Source: Actinomortierella ambigua (lineage: Eukaryota; Mortierellomycota; Mortierellomycetes; Mortierellales; Mortierellaceae). Taken from it: a stretch of 44,938 nt of DNA. This document shows positions 21,234 to 33,926 of this stretch, piece after piece (positions within the stretch are counted from its first letter, which is position 1; each line of letters starts with the position of its first letter). The DNA is taken from positions 1 through 44,938 of the forward strand of contig JAAAJB010000277.1 of the NCBI GenBank assembly GCA_016098155.1. The letters are read 5' to 3'. The notes under the pieces were generated by a model. It saw nothing but the letters and a program-made list of their open reading frames with translations, had not been told where the DNA came from and did no database searches. The translations under genes were made by a program, and so were the position numbers.

Positions 21234-23651
21234 ATGATTCGCAACCTAGACACCCTAGACGCTGGCTCATCCAAGGACAGACGGCTCTGCGGTGGCACTA
21301 TCGACAGGAACTGGATCGCTTTCTTTCTCTTTGGTAATTAAAGACAAGTGTGTGTGTGAGCGTGTGTGTGTGTATGTGTGTGTATATATGAGAGTGTGAG
21401 ACACCAAAGAGAGATTGAAGAGCAAGCATGCTAGCCAATACTGGCATATCGAAATAGGGGATCATCGGTGGGGACCCACTCTCTAACTCGACTCTCTTCC
21501 ATTCTTTCTTTTACATGCGTGTTTCACCAGGCTGGTAAGACTAGTAGACCTATTTTTTTGCTCTCTGTATCTTTTATGTCCATCTCGACTTTTTATCCTG
21601 GGACGTGTCCACGAGTAACATCTCCACTCAACCTATCCTATCTTGCTCTTTTGCTCATCATCTCCTTGTGTAGTATCAATAACTTAATCTATGTCGTCGT
21701 CCTTTCAGCAGCAGTCGATATTGTTGGTCCCAGTGTACCAAAGGTGAGGAAAAAGAAATGGATCTCGAACAAAACAAACAGACCATTGGGGCGTGACCAT
21801 GCAGGCACGACGACACTCATACCACACACACCCCTGACGTCCATCTTTTTGATTTCTCACGCCCCAAAACATCATGACCAAATGACTCTATTAGGGTGTA
21901 GTGCTATTGGCAGATATCCTGCCTTCGTTGGCCATCAAGGCTACAGCACCTTACTTTATTCACAAGGTCATCTACCCTGTCCGGATCCTCCTTTGTGCTT
22001 TCTTGTCCATCAGCGCTGTCATGGTAAGAGGGTTCATATGAGCAATCGCGCCCTTTGAAATGACCCATTGTTTGGACACTGACCACTCACTCACCTTCAA
22101 AAAATAATTATGTATTAGATCATTGGACTTGCAGACTCAATCCCGATCCGGATTGTGGGAGTGATGATGGCGTCACTAAGTTCAGGCTTGGGCGAGCTGA
22201 CATTTTTGATGCTCAGCTCATTCTACCGGATAGGCATGATCACCGCCTGGTCCAGTGGCACCGGCGCCGCTGGGTTGATTGGCGCCTTCATGTTCCTTGC
22301 CCTCACCACGTGGATCGGCCTGTCCGTCACCACCAGTCTTGGTGTTGTTTCGGTACGAGAGAGAAGGGAGGGGGGAGACATGTGTGGTTCCTATTTTTTT
22401 TTTTTTTTTCATTGGGGCAACTTCATATATGATGTGTGTGACATGGTCTAATTCACATCCCTTATGAAAAAAACCCCCCAATTGTTCCATTAGGTCTTTC
22501 CAGCCCTCCTTGTGTTTGCATACTTTATCCTGTTGGGTGACCCAGACAGTGACACACCCGTGTTGGACTATGAGCAACTGATTGCTGCACCGACAGCCGT
22601 AACCTCACCACCAGCCGCCGCTGCTGCCACCTCTGCTGGCTCCCCCTCGTCGTCCTCCTCCACAGTCCCCACGTTCTCTCTCGGCAGTCCAGAACCGATC
22701 CACTCGACTCCGACCTCGATTTCTGCAGCACTAGGCCCACCAGGGATCGGCACTTTCACAATAGCGCCCCAAGCTCCGACCTCGATCAACGCGCTCCTCG
22801 GCGTCTCCGACAGCTCCGACGAGGCCAGTCGACGCGCGGCGCTCGCGCGTTCCTCCACAACGCTTGCCATGCGCGAGTCTGGCATCTACAAAGACCGTCA
22901 GCACCGTCGTCCAAACCCATCACAGCAGCACCAAGGCAACACTAACAACGATAATAACACCAACGCCACCAACAATCAGTCCTCCTCCTCTCTACTATCA
23001 GCCTCCAACCGCCATCGCCACCCCTCCGTCTCGCCCGACCACGAAGAGATCCCGCTCTCGGAAAAACTCGAGCTTGCCCGCTCGCTCATCGCGCCCTTCA
23101 TGGGCCCGCTCTGCCTCGTCTATTTTGCCGAGTACACCATGAACCAAGGGGTCCTGCCCGTCCTTCTCTTCCCACTCCCTCAAACCCCCTTCCGCCGCAT
23201 GCGCGACCACTACGTCACCTACGCGGCCCTGTACCAGCTCGGGGTCTTTCTCAGCCGCTCCTTTGCCAGCACGCTCCTCCCTCGTCTCGACAATTACCTC
23301 TGGTGGCCCTCTGCCTTGCAGCTGCTCAATCTCGCATTGGCGCTGTCCCAGGCCCTCACCCAGGCCCAACACAACGGCACCGGTTGGATGCGCTCCATCG
23401 TCGCCGTCTTTGCCCTCATCCTCTGGGAGGGTCTCCTCGGCGGGACCGCCTACGTCCATACCTACCTCGGCATCACCGCGCAGTTCCAACATGATCCCAA
23501 GGGAAAAGAGTTTGCTCTTGGCGTCGTCGGCGTTGCGGATGGCCTGGGTATCACCCTCGCGGGCTTGGTCTCGCTCTGGCTCGAACCGACCCTGTGTCAG
23601 GATCAGGTGGTAAGACAGGGGGTCGAACTTTGTCAAAAGATGGCTGAATAA
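21234..23651 (+). CDS. CLN3/battenin (Btn1) homologue, lysosomal/vacuolar membrane protein
   Basis: Supported exons: about 21675-21743, 21895-22023, 22119-22352 and 22494-23651, the later ones joined by clean GT-AG introns in phase 0. A first exon ending near 21333 (RNWIAFFLFG) is likely, with a start at 21234 or further upstream. CLN3 marks are INNLIYVVVLSAAVDIVG, LLADILPSLAIKATAPYF, SSGLGELTFL, WSSGTGAAGLIGAF, VYFAEYTMNQGVLPVLLF, YQLGVFLSRS and WEGLLGGTAYVHTY. Multiple membrane helices are visible. A long cytosolic loop rich in Ser/Pro/Ala/Asn (about 150 residues) lies between the two halves, longer than in animals. Battenin acts in vacuole/lysosome pH and phosphodiester homeostasis. The family is certain. 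The joint between exons 1 and 2 could not be made canonical and in frame, so the N terminus is provisional. Confidence 0.85.
21347..21400. repeat. (GT)n microsatellite in the first intron of the CLN3 homologue
   Basis: Alternating gtgtgtg blocks interrupted by ag, ta and ca, directly after the probable first coding exon. Confidence 0.85.
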
Positions 23652-25167
23652 GTCAGGAAGAAGAAAGAAATTAGGCCCTTTTTTTTTACAAACAGAATAA
23701 AAGTAATAATAAAAAAAACCGTTGTAAAAGGATTTTATTATTTTTCTCGAGGTTGTTTCTTTTTTTTTTGGACAGAGAATGTATGCGATCTTTTTTTTTT
23801 TTCTTTGTTGTTGTTCAACAAGGATAGTGAGACAAGGGGTGAGACGGTGAAATTAGGGGGAGGAAGGAAAAAAAAGAATTATACGTGTATATCGATAGAA
23901 AAAGGGAGTAGTAAAGAAAGAAGGAAAAAAAAAAGGCACAAGAAAGACATGAAAGGAGAGGTGAACAAGTCATGAGGCGTGGGGGGTGGGCTGTGGCAAG
24001 AATACAAGGAACAAAAAAAAACGAGAGAACATCAGGAAACAACCGATCGAACCAACAAAAGACTTTTTTTTTCCTCCCAGCAAACAAAGGAGCAAAGGGA
24101 GATTGTCGTTCCCGTTGCTTTGTCGGCCAAAAAAGAAATGAAAACAAAAGAACCATTCCACGCTGGAGGCCAAAAATACCAAGAAAGGAATAGAGGAAAA
24201 TGTACTCGACCATGGAGCGAATGCAACAAGACCGACGAACAAAGAGACGAGGAAGAAGGGCGTGCTGGCTGACGTTGGATAGACATGCGTTGGGTGAAGG
24301 ATAGGTCGCCACTGAGGAGAACACTGCTGTTGCTGAGAAGAGGTATATCCTTGCCCTCCTTCCTGCAGACCTGTCCATCTTTTTTTTTCGCCAACTTGAC
24401 TATCATCTCGTCCGGCGCTTCTCTTGATGTGCTGGTTTTTTTTTTCTTTCTTGTTTGCTTGCTTCGAGGACGAAAGGGACTTGATGATCCTTCCCTCTCG
24501 CCTCACTCCGCCTCTTGCCTCATACATCCTTCATTCCTTTGCTCGTTCTTGTCGGGCACCAACAAAACACAAAACGAAAAATGAGAAAATGTCCCTGGCC
24601 ATTCAAATCTGCATGCCCACGGAAAGGAGGGAGGGGCTATTTGACATGACCTAAAAAAAATAGTAGAAAGAAAGATTGAAAAAAAAGGACCTCCAACTTT
24701 TTTTGATGGTTGTTGATGGATTTGCTGCTCGCCAAAAGAACCAAAAACACAAACTCCTGCCGAGCTAAAGTAGTCATGACTACATTCTTTATGCTGTTGC
24801 GATTGGGCAACAGACAAAAGAACGGGCAGCAAACACCAAAAACACAACATCAGCAAAAAGTAGAAGAAAAGAGGGTAAAAGAGATAATATTAGGATCAAA
24901 AGAGATATCTTTCCGGTCATGAAGTGATAAATCAAAAAAGGGCAATCAATACAAGGTATAGTATGAAGAAACAGCACATGTAGCAGTTGAAGAAACTAGT
25001 CAACAAAAAGTGCAAGTCGAATAGAGGAAAATGCTGAAGCGGGGATGGGGTAAAAAGGCGAACGGGGATGGGGAGTGGACGCATTGGTGGACATTAGTTA
25101 AAGGGATGGTGGGTGGGACGAAGGGACAGAGTAGGATAGAGGAGATGATGATGGAGAGAATAAAGAA

Positions 25168-25200
<33 letters not shown>

Positions 25201-25316
25201 CGGCAACTCAAAGTGCCGTATCACGTCAAAAGAGAAGAGAAAAAAAAAGAGCAGACCCAAGCAGAAAAAAAAGGCACAAGAAAGGAAAAAGAGGTAATAT
25301 CGCATCTTGATGTAGA
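23652..25316. other. Intergenic region between convergent CLN3 and casein kinase I genes
   Basis: An A/T-homopolymer-rich region of 1.7 kb where two convergent transcripts should end. Many runs of T or A (8-12) occur, and there is an (AAC)n repeat at about 25170-25203. Open frames here translate to low-complexity Phe/Ser/Leu or Lys/Glu sequence and show no domain. No polyadenylation site was assigned. Confidence 0.55.
25170..25203. repeat. (AAC)n microsatellite
   Basis: About eleven caa units in a row, just downstream of the casein kinase I stop codon. Confidence 0.95.
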
Positions 25317-28300
25317 TCATCTACGGCACGTACTGCAAGTAATGACACCCATCAGCTTGTGCCAGAAGCCCTTCTTCTTCTGGCTGCCGTCGGCATTCGC
25401 TCCATCCTCGCCTACGCGGTGGTGACCGCCATTGTTGTTGACAGCGGCAATGTTGTTGGGTGCTGCGCGGTTGAATGCTTGTCCATGCAACAGGTCCTGC
25501 TCCGCACCTGCGCTGGCCATCGGAGCCCTGCCGTGGCTCTGCTTGTGCTTGAGCTTCGAGTTGCTGTGCACCAATGCCGATGGTTGCTGGACATTCGGCA
25601 GCTGACGCTGCGACTGACCTTGGCTGTGTGAATGAGGGTCACGGTGACGATCAGCGTGGTGGCGGTGTCCCGAGGGATGCAAGGGGTTGGCGTTGTACTG
25701 TTGTGAGGCCGTTCCTTGCAGAGCTGGGTCCTCTGCATATCGCAGGTCGTCGCCATTGTGCTAATTCGACAACAACAACAAAAAAACAAAAACATACAGA
25801 TGGTGAGATGTGGAATTTTTTTTTTTTTTTTTTACGTTTTGCTCACAAAGACACCATAGGTCGTTGCGAGTACATGAAATGCATAAACACAAAACAAAAA
25901 AGGAGAGAGGAGGGGAACATACCTCGAGGCTGGCCTCCCATCCCTTGCCGTTGTTCAACAGCATCCAATCGTAGACGCCGTCCTCGACCTCGTTCATGCT
26001 CTTGAGGGCCTTGGTGAACAAGTCTCGCAAAAAGTCATAGTCGGGTGTCTCCTCAAAGGACAACTTGCGGACATAGTTGAGATAGATGCCAAATTCTTCC
26101 GGAAAGCCCTCGCAAAGTTCCTTGATGGGGGTCGACTGCTTCTTTTCGCCAATCTTCTCGTACTTTTGCTTGTTTGTCGCAGCCTTGAGACCTTGCCATG
26201 GCAGACCGCCTCGCAAAAAGTACATAAAGACGTGGCCCATGGCCTCCAGATCGTCACGTCGTGATTGCTCGCGGCCCAAGTGGGTATTGATGGACATGTA
26301 ACGTGCGGTGCCGCTAAGCGACTTGCGCTCGCGGTATGGTATATGCTGCTTTGTCTTGGGGTCGCGATACTGCTTGGCCATGCCAAAATCGACGACATGG
26401 ACCAGGTTGGCGTGCTTGGTGTGAGGACGGCCAATCAGGAAGTTGTCGGGCTTGATGTCGCGGTAAATCAAGTTCTTTTCATGGATCGTCTGGATGCGGT
26501 AGAGCTAGATGCACGCATGCAAAACGGAGAAAAGTGAAAAGAGACAGTCAAATGAAAATAAGGTCAGTCGACTGCATGCAAGACCGAGAAGGTGGGTGGG
26601 GTTCATCGGGTCGGACCTCCAAAAGCCAATAAAAAAAAGGGCTGAAACCCATTTGCGAGGTCATTCAAACTGATGTAGAAAAGATGTACGCACCATCTGT
26701 TTCGCCACCATCACCACAGTCTTGATCGTAAACTTGCGGCCGCACATATCGAAGAGGTCCTCCAGTGATGGGCCCAACAGGTCGATGCACAGGATGTTAT
26801 GAAGTCCTTCCTGACCAAAGTAGTAAGCACCAGGGATGCCCGCTATTGGATTCATAAAAACAATCAAGCAATGGTGAGTTGGTTTTGTACACAACAATAA
26901 AATATAATGATGAAATGACAAGAGAGAGAGAGGAGAAACAAGAGGTAGCTTCGTTGTGGTATCCTCATTGTACAAGGTGCTGCGCGAGGTTGTGTTGTGT
27001 CTTTAGACAAAACAGCGAAACAGTGTCTATGCATATGTGTGTGTGTGGGTGGCGGGCCAATGACGCCAAACGAAAGCAGATGACATGCGTGGTGTTTTTG
27101 TCTGTTTACTGCCCTTCTGTCCTGTCGGCGGGAAGCACCGATCGATGGGCCCTTTCCCAACACCACAAAATATGATCCCATGCGACGGGAGGGTACTATT
27201 CCCTCGCGGGCTGGTACCCTTTTCCATTTCCTCCTCCCCTCCTTCCCCATCCATCCTCCATCCTTCCCTGCCCCGCAGGTTCGTTCCCATGCACTGATTT
27301 TCTCATCAGTTGAAGGGTGTGTGTGTGTGACCAGGCCTTGTTCCGCATTTTGCAAAGACTGCTGCTGCAGAGGAGTCACAAACGATGCAGCAAAGGTGCA
27401 TGTGCGTGAACGAGACAATGCGCGAGGGTGAAAGTGAACAAGGATGGAGAACAAGGGCGAGGACGAGGACGAGGACGAGGAAGAAGAAGAAAAAAAAAAG
27501 ATGGCCCCAGCCCATGGAAGACTGATTGCCTCCGCATTGATCATCCCGATAGTCAGGGTCGACAAGAACATCAGGCGAGCAACAGGAGGGGCGGGCAGGG
27601 TAAAAGGCCTTCAATACTTGAATCACCCATCCATCCAACACATGAACAACATATCCTACCATCCTCTCTCTTGCCCCTCCCTTCCCCTCTTCTCTCTCTC
27701 TCTCTCTCTCCCTTGCACACAAACACACACACACACACATACACTCTAGCCTCCCTTCTTCACCCCCCCCTCATGCTGCTGGTAGCATGGCTGCAAACTA
27801 AATGGTTGCCTCCTTGTGACGGATTGTTTGCTCAAACAGCATCAACATCATCGTATATCGTACATCTTACAGGGGAAAGGAAGAAAGAGGAGCAGGAGGA
27901 GCAGGAGGAGATGAGGGGAGAGAGGGGACGTGAGATTGAAAAGAAAAGAAAAAAACCAGAAGAGAGCGAGGCAGAAAGAGAGGCAAGGAACAAAAGGGGG
28001 GGCGAGGGGTTGTAGGGGTAGAGGAGAAGACAGAAAAAAAACGTTCTTGTTTCGTGGGTCACTCTATTCGCTCGACAATGCCAGGAACCAAACACCACCA
28101 TAGCCCTGCCACCACAATGCTGCCAAGCGAGAAAAAAAAAGGGTTGGAGAAGACATGGGTATGTCTGTGCCTTTTCTGTCTGTCTGTCTGTTTGTCTTTC
28201 CGCCACCCACTCTCTCTCTCTCTCTACCTCACTGTCCCTTCCAGGAGCATATGCACTCCATGAGGGGGTCAAAAAGACGGGAGGAGGCAACAAACATTCC

Positions 28301-28716
28301 CGCAACCACCCATTTTAAAAAAGCAAGTGAAAGGAGGTTAAAAAGAACAAGAAACTGAAGAAAAAACCTACGTGAGCCAGCAAGGATCTTGTATGTTCGA
28401 TACTCGTCGCGAAGTTGAGGGGCGTCGCTCTTGCGAGGCTCAAACTTGATGGCCACCTGCTGGCTGTTTAGCAGGTTGGTGCCTGCATAGCATAGAATCC
28501 ACGAACAAGCATAGTGCAGAACAGAGAGACAAGAGGAACGAATAAAGAGATTAATATGCAACCAATGTCATGCATGAATGAACAAAGGAATGGCATGGAT
28601 CAACACTTGCCTTCATAGATGATGCCAAAGCTGCCCTCGCCAATCTTCTTGCCCACTCTGTAATGCACACCAACAACGTTGGACGACGAGTGGGTGCTGT
28701 GTAAACTGCTGCTCAT
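25317..28716 (-). CDS. Casein kinase I, YCK-type, with a cysteine-containing C terminus
   Basis: Five exons: 28716-28611, 28482-28372, 26842-26694, 26504-25923 and 25760-25317, joining to 463 residues. The kinase domain (about 18-300) has GEGSFG, VAIKFEP (Lys48), YRDIKPDN (Asp138), DFG (161-163) and the CK1 signature [20 protein letters not shown]. Residue choices such as [20 protein letters not shown] are very close to fungal Yck1/2. The tail is rich in His/Gln/Ser/Asn and ends [16 protein letters not shown]. Cys near the terminus suggests palmitoylation and plasma or vacuolar membrane anchoring, as in Yck proteins (inference). Intron 1 is a GC-AG intron (GAAG|gcaagt), needed to restore GTNLL. 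Intron 2 is long (about 1.5 kb) and contains CT and CA microsatellites. The start [10 protein letters not shown] is the last Met before the kinase domain. Confidence 0.93.
27691..27741. repeat. (CT)n and (CA)n microsatellites in casein kinase I intron 2
   Basis: About ten ct units, followed a few bases later by acacac repeats. Both lie inside the long intron between exons 2 and 3. Confidence 0.9.
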
Positions 28717-31015
28717 TCTATTGGAAAGATTGAAAGAGGCCGCAACCAACCAGGCGGGTGGTATATATATCGACGTTAATATGAAGCAATTCAAAAATAG
28801 AATGAACTGTGCTTGTCCAGAAAATGGAAATGCATTATAGAGAGAAAGGGTAGGCAAAAGGGCAAATATTCCCCGACCGGTCAAGTGAGGATCGAGTCTC
28901 CCTCAGCATGTGCTGCTGTTCGACGGTTGACTGGAAGCGATTCATTGCCAAGACAAAAAAAAAGTCGATTTGATGATGTATGAATGAGTGAGAAGAAGAA
29001 GAAAAAAACGCAAGGCAGTTCCCGCCAAGCCAATAGAATGATGACCAGGGGCAGGTAAAACGGAAGGAATGGACAATGACAACACAGAGGTAGAGAAGTA
29101 GGTCCCCTGGGGAAGTGGGAGGAAAAAAACAATGACAACAGAGGAGGGAAAGGAACGGCGGGACATAACAATAGGCGCAAAGCTGATCGCACAAAGCTCG
29201 GGGACAACGGGGACACAAGAGCCGTGCATTACATGGAGAAAAAAAAAGTAGGAATGAGAGGAAGAGTACACAAAAGTACGAGACAAGGAAAGAAAAAGGA
29301 AGGAAGGAAGGAAGAAAGAAAGAAGGGAAAGGAAGAAGGAAGGAAGAAGGGCCTTACAGGGTCGAGTGAATGGAGGGAGGAGAGGGTGGGGAAGGGCCTT
29401 TGTGGAGGCTGTTGAGACAGGGCTTTGAGAAAGCAGAGGATCAAGGGCAAGCAACAGTTGCCAGGAAGAGAGGAGAGGGGGGCGAGCAAGAGACGGCTGT
29501 GAAGGAGGGAAAGAGCAGGGAAGCGGGAAGAGTGTGAGAGAGCAAGTGTGGTAAGAGAAGCAAGAGGATAGGATGGAGATAGGAGAGGGGGACAAGCCAA
29601 GAATGCGAATGGAGAGTGTGGTGATGGGGGGAAAGGGGAGATGATCAATGGGGGGAAGAAAGAGAAGAGAAGAGAGAGAAGAGAGAAGAGAGAGAAGGGA
29701 GGGAGAAAAAAAAAGGTGTGAGAGAGAGTTGAGCTCCACTCTGACTGGCTGGGAAGTCGGAGACGATGGAAGTAAGGAAAAAGGGTCAAAGGGGGGGGGA
29801 AAGAGAGTGGGGGATCGACTTCCCATTGGTGAGCCGTTCTTTCTTCTTTTCGATGGTCTGGAAATAATCCCCTTTCTCCCATCCCAACCATTCGTGTGAT
29901 TATTCGCTACTCTTATTTCCTACTCACTTTTTATCTGGCCACCTTTTTATATCCTGTCCTATCCCCCTCTCTCCCCCCTCCTCTCCATCCTGCTGCTGGA
30001 TGGGTGTCTCTCTCTCTCTCTCTCTCTTCCCCACAAACCACGATCACACTGGCATGACATGGCATGGCATGAATTTCATGCCCCGGGTATCATACATACA
30101 TCCATCATATCATTCCACACAAACGATATCGCTCTGTGGTTGATCAACCCATCAGGCACAATCATCCACATCCTACCCTACTCTTATTATCCCCCTCTTC
30201 GTTTTTACCGACCTCCATCTGGGGGGGGGAGAAGCGGGGTACACTTGAAAAGGTACTACGCACTCACAAACATACTGCTGCTGGCTATGGCTTCTCTCTG
30301 CATCACTCGATTAAAAAAAAACACCCGCAACACATACCCTCGCACAACAACAACACATATACACAAGAGCCACGACAGAACTGAGCAATAAACCGGGATA
30401 GCTGAAGCGCAGGCCCGTCCAACAGGGCAACAACAAAGAGCCACAAAGGGGTGATGCTTGTTACCTCCCCCCCCCCTCCAAACTCATCCATCCTTTGCTC
30501 TCTCTCAATGCCTCGTCTACCTTCCAAGGTCCATACAAGAGTTGCTGTACATCCATCTTTACACCCAATATACTCTTGCTGCTCCGAACCTTATGCGCGG
30601 TCTCACCTCCAGAAAAAAATAATGGAAACATAGACCAACAAACTCCCCATCCAATATGGATCAGGACCATAGAAACCGCCCCTTTGCAACAATCATAGAA
30701 AGAGGTGGTGGTCCAGGAGTGTGTGTATGTGTTTGTGCGAGAGAGAGAAAGAGAGAGTGAGAGAGAGAGTGAGAGAGGCAGAGAGAGAAAGAGGGAGAAA
30801 GAGAGAGGGAAAGAGAGATGGAGAGAGAAAGAGAGACGCAACAGGAAGAAAGGAGAGCAGGAAACAAGACTGAAGGACTGAAGAGGAGGTGGGACAAGTT
30901 TGTATGAAAGGGAGGTAGTATGGAGGTAGTCTAGAGGAATGTCCCCATGTTGACTGCACTCCGAATCATGAGGACACTCATGGGGACACAAAGTCTTTAA
31001 GCTTATCCCCGCGCA

Positions 31016-31092
31016 TAATGCAAGTTGCATGCAGATCATGCCAGAAAGTCATGCATGCAATGCATCCATGCATCTATGAATCGCATGCAACA
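31016..31092. repeat. Cluster of TGCATGCA/ATGCAT palindromes
   Basis: Within about 70 bases there are several overlapping GCATGC or ATGCAT palindromes (31026-31033, several in 31050-31073, and near 31083). The flanking DNA lacks them at this density. It may be a binding-site cluster or an old simple repeat. Confidence 0.5.
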
Positions 31093-31705
31093 CCATACTT
31101 GCTTTTTCTGCCTTTTCCCCCCTGCCCGATCGCAGTATTGTTAGTGATGGATTACCTTTATGACAAACGAGGCTGATGCTGCACTGTGATGATTAAATAT
31201 GATGATGAAACAATGTTGGATCAGCAGTCTGGCGTGATGCGACAGAATGAGTTTAAGAGGGAACAAAAGAGTGAGAGGACGAGAGAGAGATAGAGAGAAA
31301 AGGGAAGCCGGAAAGGAAGGAGGCGGAGAAGGAGAAGGAGGAGGAGGAGGAGGAGGAGGAGCAAGAAGGTGGAGAGAGAAAGAGAGAGAGAGAGAGTCTG
31401 CAAGAGGGAGAAGGCTGCACACTGCAGTTCAATGAGTGGAGGAGACTAATGTGTGTGAAGGGGAGGGGAGGGGGGTAATGAGTGTCTGAGGGTAGAGAGG
31501 TGGCTGGAGAGGAGAGGAGAGAGAAGACACCAAGGTCAATGACAAATGCCCAAGGCGCAACTTTTGGTGGGAGGGAGGAAGGGAGGGAGGGGGATGAATG
31601 GATGGACGGAATGGATGAAATGGATGGATGAGGGAAAAGGGAAGAGATGGGCAAGAAAGTGGAGAGAAAAGGAAGAAAAGTAGTCAGAAAGAAGTAAAGA
31701 ACACC

Positions 31706-31806
31706 ACCCTTCCCCCTCCCCCCCCCCCCAAACCCCCCCCCCCCCCCCCCTTCCCCCCCCCCCCCCCCCCCCCCCCCCCCACCCCCTTTTCCCTCCCCCC
31801 CCCTGC
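31706..31806. repeat. Long poly-C tract
   Basis: About 100 bases almost wholly C, broken by short aaa, tt, a and ttttccct interruptions. It marks the switch from purine-rich to pyrimidine-rich + strand. The exact length in the genome is uncertain because such tracts are error-prone. Confidence 0.9.
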
Positions 31807-32235
31807 CCATCCCATCCCATCCCACCCACCGCCTTTCCCTAGCACAAAAGCAAGCAACTCGTTTGTGCGTTGGGATTGGGCACGGACAGACTGCTCAACG
31901 TGCAATCAACGGCTGTCAACACCCCACTCCCCAGTTCCACATGAACCATCCTCGTTCCCTTCCTACCCTTTTGCAGCATCCAATCCTACCAGCCTAACGA
32001 AGAAAGGAATCACTCCCTCACAGTCGACGGTGCGGAAAGGAGGTGGATTTGAGAGAGGGAGAGAGTGTGTGTGTGTATGTGTTGTGTTGTGTGTGAATGA
32101 GAGAGTGAGAGAGAAAGAGCCAAATGGCTGGACAACCATGGCAACGTTACATGCACCCCAGGGATGCTGGCCGTCATTATCAATCTCTCTCGGCCTTTGC
32201 TCGCTCGCTCTTTCCTTCTTTCTCTCCATCTCTCC

Positions 32236-32250
32236 TCTCTCTCTTACTCT

Positions 32251-32294
<44 letters not shown>

Positions 32295-32310
32295 GTCTCT
32301 CTCTCTCTCG
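32236..32310. repeat. (CT)n microsatellite
   Basis: Long ct run with tgtctct interruptions. Confidence 0.95.
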
Positions 32311-32524
32311 TACTCGTACTCGCTCTCTCCCCCCCCTCTCGCCATCTCCATGTCTTTCTCCTGAACCTATGCACGCACGCAGCCAGCCATTTGGGCACAA
32401 GAGATCCAGAAAAAGGGAGGTAGGGGAGGAGGGGTTCTTGGATCGCATGAGGCAAAATGTTGCCAGGAAAAAGAAACCCCACCCCAACGGACAACGGTGC
32501 AGAGACACCATATGCCTTCCTCTA

Positions 32525-32525
<1 letters not shown>

Positions 32526-32560
<35 letters not shown>
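32526..32560. repeat. Poly-A tract of about 35
   Basis: Uninterrupted A run. Nothing upstream looks like a retroposed gene, so it is listed as a homopolymer only. Confidence 0.95.
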
Positions 32561-32563
<3 letters not shown>

Positions 32564-32954
32564 CACGCTTGTGCACGCGTTCACGGAATGCTCGTGGATC
32601 CATGCAGACCCGTCTTGTGGGTACTCTCTTCTTCCTCAGAAGCATGTTATGTGCGAGATGAGAAAATGGAAAGAAGCAATCAGACTGAATAGGCACATGC
32701 AGACAGTCAAGGGCGGTGCGGAATTCAGGAGAGAAAGAGCAAGTGTGCGCGTGCGAAAGAGAGAGAGAAAATGTGCGTGTGTGAGCGAGGAAGGCAGGAG
32801 AGAGCAGGCGCAAGAGCGAGAGGCGTGGAAGGGTCAAGGACGAGGAAGGGAGCATGCAGATTTTCACCAGCAGCACCCAGCAACCAGCATCGACCGGTCA
32901 ATCTTGTCGTACGGACTATAGTCATATCGCATACAGGAAGAATATTACCCATTG

Positions 32955-32956
<2 letters not shown>

Positions 32957-32999
<43 letters not shown>

Positions 33000-33065
33000 A
33001 AGAGGAAATAAGTTGATACTAACCATTGCTCTGCTGGTAAAAAAAAAAAAAAAAAAAAAAAAAAA
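32957..33065. repeat. (CT)n run followed by a poly-A tract
   Basis: About 18 tc units (32957-32995), then 44 bases of unique sequence, then about 27 A (33039-33065). Confidence 0.95.
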
Positions 33066-33483
33066 GGTTGTCCGCTATGGTTTTCTGACATGTGTGTGAA
33101 TGGTGTACGATTGGGACATCCGGCAACTGCGAAATTTCATTTCGCACATCAAAGTAAAAATAGGCATCCAGCAGGGCTCATCCACTCTCCGTCGTCTCTT
33201 CCCATCTACCCCTGCCTGCTCCGCGTACAGTACCAGTACTGAACTAGAACTACGACTACAGAGATGCTCTCTTGGCAATCCTGTGCTCTGTACTACCTGC
33301 ACCCTGATCCTCATCCTCCGCCGCCTACGAGGCCTGCGCGTCGAAGCGCGTCAGGATCGTGGCCAATCGGATGCGAGCGGTCACCCTTTGTTCAAAACTC
33401 TCCCACACACACGCCTTCAAGCCTGGTACCACGAACCCTCACACTTTTATCCCTGTTTTTTTTTCTTGCGATAAACCCCCCCC

Positions 33484-33485
<2 letters not shown>

Positions 33486-33523
<38 letters not shown>
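33486..33523. repeat. (CT)n microsatellite
   Basis: About 18 ct units following a short C run. Confidence 0.95.
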
Positions 33524-33527
<4 letters not shown>

Positions 33528-33926
33528 TCGCTGGTGTTGCTCCCTCTTCATCATCCTCGAGACCCTTGTTTTGCCGCCAAGTGCAGGATGGAAAGAACCA
33601 AAACAAAACAGACCAGGCCTGACAAACAAACCAAATGAAGGGTTCTCCATTGCAATTTGGTGACAGTTTTACCTACGAACTGGTCTCCTTTTTTGATCCT
33701 GTGTCATGCTTACAATAGTTGATAGTCGTCTACGCGGAGAGAATGGGAGAGGGGGGCCCGAAGCTTTTACTGCAAGCTCCCCCTGCCTAGGGGGGGAGGA
33801 ATCCACACCCCCACCGATTACTTCAACCAAGTTAGTGCGATCTCACGATAACCCTATTTCCTCCTTTTCACCTTCGTATCTTGAACAATGATCGACCACA
33901 TACTCCCGAGGCCATAGAAAGACAGG

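Noticed and set aside
27428..28015. Plus-strand open frame of 195 codons inside casein kinase I intron 2
   Set aside because: It is built from GA and CT/CA repeats within an intron of the opposite-strand gene and has no domain.
28942..29891. Minus-strand open frames of 220-294 codons upstream of casein kinase I
   Set aside because: CT-rich sense-strand leader. Two overlapping frames are both open and both low complexity.
31628..32692. Plus-strand open frame of 354 codons
   Set aside because: It runs through the poly-C and CT tracts and the poly-A tract, giving poly-Pro, Ser-Leu and poly-Lys. Other frames over the same repeats are open as well.
32526..33065. Poly-A tracts as tails of retroposed genes
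   Set aside because: No coding or SINE-like body and no target-site duplication was seen beside them. Homopolymers are common in this region.
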